Under the pieces are notes generated by a model, which saw nothing but the letters and a program-made list of their open reading frames with translations, did not search any database and was not told where the DNA came from. A stretch of 64,000 nucleotides of DNA from NCBI GenBank assembly GCA_947492525.1, contig CANLNQ010000006.1, positions 62,001-126,000 of the forward strand, read 5' to 3'. A program made the translations under genes and the position numbers. Shown here one piece after another: positions 61,578 through 64,000 of this stretch; positions within the stretch are counted from its first letter, which is position 1; the number at the start of each line of letters is the position of its first letter. This stretch comes from an uncultured Granulosicoccus sp. (GTDB taxonomy: Bacteria; Pseudomonadota; Gammaproteobacteria; Granulosicoccales; Granulosicoccaceae).

Positions 61578-61864
61578 GAGAATTCTTCCTGTTTGCGTGC
61601 GGCAAGGTTCTGAAGGTATCGCTGATAGGCGATTCGAGTGTCCAGCAGGCGGGTATCGAATTCGCCGAGATCGACAGGCAACCCCGAGGCTTGCAGATGG
61701 GTGACGTATCTGAGAACGGTGAGAGAATCCGCCCCGGCGTCATCGATCAGATGATCGCCGGGCTGAATCCTGACATCGAACCCATCCGTCGAGAGTGCCT
61801 TCGAAATCCTCAGACAGAAGGTGTCCAGCGACTCCATGGCATGGATGGTGTCATTCGGTGTCAT
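61574..61864 (-). CDS. Acyl carrier protein
   Basis: Small carrier of 96 residues. The pantetheine attachment site is Ser47 in IDDAGADSLTVLRYV, with the expected helix II pattern after it. It overlaps the acyltransferase gene (ATGA) and starts eleven bases after the protease stop codon, so all may share a transcript. It is not the housekeeping AcpP (no GADSLD followed by a fatty-acid operon) and likely serves the FAAL and GNAT neighbours. The first 15 residues are somewhat long for an ACP but look genuine. Confidence 0.87.
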   Translation of the reverse strand: MTPNDTIHAMESLDTFCLRISKALSTDGFDVRIQPGDHLIDDAGADSLTVLRYVTHLQASGLPVDLGEFDTRLLDTRIAYQRYLQNLAARKQEEFS

Positions 61865-61875
61865 AACAGGCTCTC

Positions 61876-63387
61876 TCAGTAGAATCTGACATCGACATTC
61901 AGAGCATCTTCGACGCGTTCGATGTCATTGAAGATCTCCGCGCCGGCAGGGCCACCGGAATGATGGCCGACGGCTATTCCGTGCCAGCCTTGGCTGGAGT
62001 TGTAGCCGATGCGCCAGGTGGGTGAGCCGCTGTCACCGCCAATGGCCGTATAGGTGGCTTCATTCGTGTTGAGGACCGTGAAGCGATCGGCAGACCCGGA
62101 TTGACGTGCGAACACATTGGCGACATTGACGGCATTGACCGATCCGCAATTCTTCCAGTTGCTACCACCGACCTGATTGCCGGGACTGAACTGCCCACCG
62201 CTGCATACCACGGTTCCGATGACGACGGTACCATCGACGGCACCAACGCGAGCCTGTTCGCTGTCAGCGAAGACACCGGTGTTGGCGTTGTCGTAGGCAT
62301 AGAGATAGGGCATGGAGAAGATGTTGCTTTCCAGAGGCGCCCGGAGCGCATCAACCTCCGCCGATCCCGACACTGCGCCCGTGAATGGGTCGATGCTGGG
62401 GAAAAGCCAGGTCGTCTGGTCTGATACGCCTATCAAACGAGAAGCGCCGCCACTGGTGGTTCCCTGAAAGAATGATGCCCCGGGACCGCCGAGTGTGCCA
62501 TTGACATCGGATACACAATGTCCGGCCGTGATGGTGACCATCTCACCGGTCGTGCGATCCTGTGCCTTCCAGTTCGAGGTGCAACTGCCACCGGCTGCAT
62601 TGGTGATACGGACACCTGCACGCATGGGCGTCGCCGTATCGGCCCGGTTCTCCATCTCATTGAGATCCTTGTCGACGACATCCACATCGCCGAACAGGTT
62701 CAGCAGGGTCGCGCGTTTGTCCGGATCCAGTTTGACCACACCAATACTGATCCTGTTGCTGATGATGTCGATGGCCACCTGAGATACCGTGATACCTTTG
62801 GCTCCGAGTTCTCGAGTCAAGTCGACAACGCGTTTCTTGTCATTTTCCAGCTCTCCCATCGACCGCTTGGCCTCAAAGGCCTGCACACGCTCCGGCAAGC
62901 GAAGCTTCTGTCGCAACTGCTCGACTTTCTTCTCGGCATTGAACGTGAAGCCGATATTGATCATGTTGGCGGTGCTGATGTAGATGCCCGCAAAATCGGG
63001 ATCCTCGCCAAGGACAGGTGCCAGGGCAATGGCGTCCTCTTGCAGAACCAGACGAATCTTCAGCGCTTCGATTTCTTTCGGGGTCGCATGGTGGCCACCG
63101 GTCAGGGCACCAGTCATGGCACCGAACGCTTCGGGGTTTTCCAGAATCCTGGACACATAGTCGCGATCACTTCTGAACCCGAGGCCCTGCCGAGCTGCCA
63201 CGGCCTTGTCCACTGCCTGTGGTGTGGCCCGGATCGGCTTGGCCGCTTGCAGCGTCTCTTCCAGACTGGAAATCATCTCGTCCACATTGTCTGCAGCGAC
63301 GTTGCCGGCTGCCAGTACACCTGCCACCAACACAGACAGGCGAGTGCCGCTGCTGCGAAGCCGTGATGATGCTTGTTGATGTTTCAT
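61876..63387 (-). CDS. Secreted trypsin-like serine protease (S1, streptogrisin/alpha-lytic type) with long pro-region
   Basis: Exported protein of 503 residues. A signal peptide (1 to about 32) is followed by a pro-region of about 230 residues rich in helices (a Lys/Glu heptad around ENDKKRVVDLTRELGAKG and the VSQVAIDIISNRISIGVV segment typical of alpha-lytic pro-domains). The mature catalytic domain has the triad His290 in VTITAGHC, Asp346 in EVDALRAP and Ser453 in GGDSGSPTW. Several Cys pairs would form disulfides. It is transcribed first, with the ACP gene starting eleven bases after its stop codon. Whether it works with the acyl genes or only shares a promoter is unknown. Confidence 0.9.
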   Translation of the reverse strand: MKHQQASSRLRSSGTRLSVLVAGVLAAGNVAADNVDEMISSLEETLQAAKPIRATPQAVDKAVAARQGLGFRSDRDYVSRILENPEAFGAMTGALTGGHHATPKEIEALKIRLVLQEDAIALAPVLGEDPDFAGIYISTANMINIGFTFNAEKKVEQLRQKLRLPERVQAFEAKRSMGELENDKKRVVDLTRELGAKGITVSQVAIDIISNRISIGVVKLDPDKRATLLNLFGDVDVVDKDLNEMENRADTATPMRAGVRITNAAGGSCTSNWKAQDRTTGEMVTITAGHCVSDVNGTLGGPGASFFQGTTSGGASRLIGVSDQTTWLFPSIDPFTGAVSGSAEVDALRAPLESNIFSMPYLYAYDNANTGVFADSEQARVGAVDGTVVIGTVVCSGGQFSPGNQVGGSNWKNCGSVNAVNVANVFARQSGSADRFTVLNTNEATYTAIGGDSGSPTWRIGYNSSQGWHGIAVGHHSGGPAGAEIFNDIERVEDALNVDVRFY

Positions 63388-64000
63388 GTTTGCTATCCGT
63401 GTTTTTCATTTGAATTCGAAAGGGGACAGGAATGTATTTGAATGTGTTTGAAGATCAATGATGCCATTCACATCCAGACTGCCTGTGCACCTTCTGTGTA
63501 TCCTGCTTGCACTGTAAAAGCTCGCTTGAGCTTGCAGTGGCTACAGGATTCACGAGGCGTATTTCGAATGCCAGTCAACTTTAGTTGAGTGCTGGAAAAC
63601 ACGGAGCAATTCCCTATACCAAGGCATGAATAGCCGACTCGTTTGAGCCGAAAGGGCAGGGCGCTCTCGAGTGATGCATGCCGGTTTCAGCAGCCAGGGT
63701 GCAGCCAATAGACGCGATCGAAGCCGCTTGAAGCCTGTCGACAATGGTCATGTGACGCTGCTGCAGGCCAGCGACGTCCATAGCTGGCCATTACCAGAGT
63801 GACTGGTCTTCATGCTTGTATTAATGAAAGGGGATGGGTCGTGTGCCGATCGTGGTCAGATGCATCCTGCAGGCTGACACTCGTGCAGAGTGGCTGGACA
63901 GCTGTCGGTCAGCTGCGCTGTTTCGCTCTGTGCAGGCGAGTGCTGGATCACCATGACGCCGTGGCGTTTCTCGGCGGGGGGGGGCTCCGGACGACAATGC
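63388..64000. other. Region without supported gene
   Basis: About 610 bases upstream of the protease gene up to the window end. Short frames are present but none has a family resemblance or ribosome binding site. A hairpin lies at 63510-63539. It presumably holds the protease promoter and the edge of the next gene. Confidence 0.5.
63510..63539. other. Imperfect hairpin upstream of the protease gene
   Basis: Two nested stems, CACTG/CAGTG (outer) and AAGCTC/GAGCTT (inner, 4-base loop), separated by three bases on one side and one on the other. It could be a terminator of an upstream gene or a regulator site. The evidence does not decide. Confidence 0.35.

Noticed and set aside
63550-63744. Small minus-strand gene near the window end
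   Set aside because: 64 codons, no start signal, no recognisable motif.

Overview
The window looks like a chromosomal stretch of a heterotrophic proteobacterium, most likely a marine-type gammaproteobacterium. The G+C content is moderately high by eye and coding density is good. Short intergenic gaps often carry perfect hairpins without a T tract. The gene content is rich in solute uptake systems (TRAP-TAXI, polyamine-type ABC, BCCT, two MFS exporters) paired with LysR or TetR regulators. A Granulosicoccus-like organism is a guess from gene content, not a demonstrated assignment. I found no rRNA or tRNA genes, CRISPR array, insertion sequence or recognisable prophage.

Layout. 1-4340: a TRAP-TAXI uptake system (fused permease, cut by the window edge, plus binding protein) diverging from a LysR regulator. 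4504-10586: a cupin, a secreted fibronectin-III protein, an MFS exporter with a divergent LysR regulator, and a lipoprotein of the endonuclease/exonuclease/phosphatase fold. 10876-21096: an amine-utilisation block made of an amidohydrolase, a BKACE (beta-keto acid cleavage) enzyme, a metallo-beta-lactamase-fold hydrolase, a complete polyamine-type ABC importer, a divergent TetR regulator and a periplasmic copper amine oxidase. 21320-23782: a divergent pair, a TPR-sulfotransferase and a glycosyltransferase-like protein. 24396-33288: a CBS-GAF-PAS hybrid kinase, two LysR regulators, a small monooxygenase-fold protein, an MFS exporter and a BCCT transporter. 33491-40481: mostly small or envelope genes (MOSC, cytochrome b561, Lcl/DUF1566, YHYH lipoprotein, metallothionein, acylphosphatase, DUF1206, DUF3891-like).

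The most unusual part is 40763-55663, a three-gene operon of about 14.9 kb. It encodes proteins of 2774, 1078 and 1105 residues with start-stop overlap or very short spacing and strong ribosome binding sites. None has a signal peptide. The first carries an OmpA-like motif, a long beta-rich central region and three tandem repeats of about 150 residues. The third ends in a phospholipase-D-like domain whose catalytic His and Lys appear lost. I do not recognise the system. The three proteins probably act together, perhaps as one large assembly.

56105-63387: a multi-PAS hybrid kinase with two receiver domains joined by a Thr/Ser repeat linker, then a tight minus-strand cluster. In transcription order that cluster is a secreted trypsin-like protease, an acyl carrier protein, a GNAT acyltransferase and a fatty-acyl-AMP ligase. 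The last three form a plausible minimal N-acyl product pathway. The final 0.6 kb holds no gene I can support.
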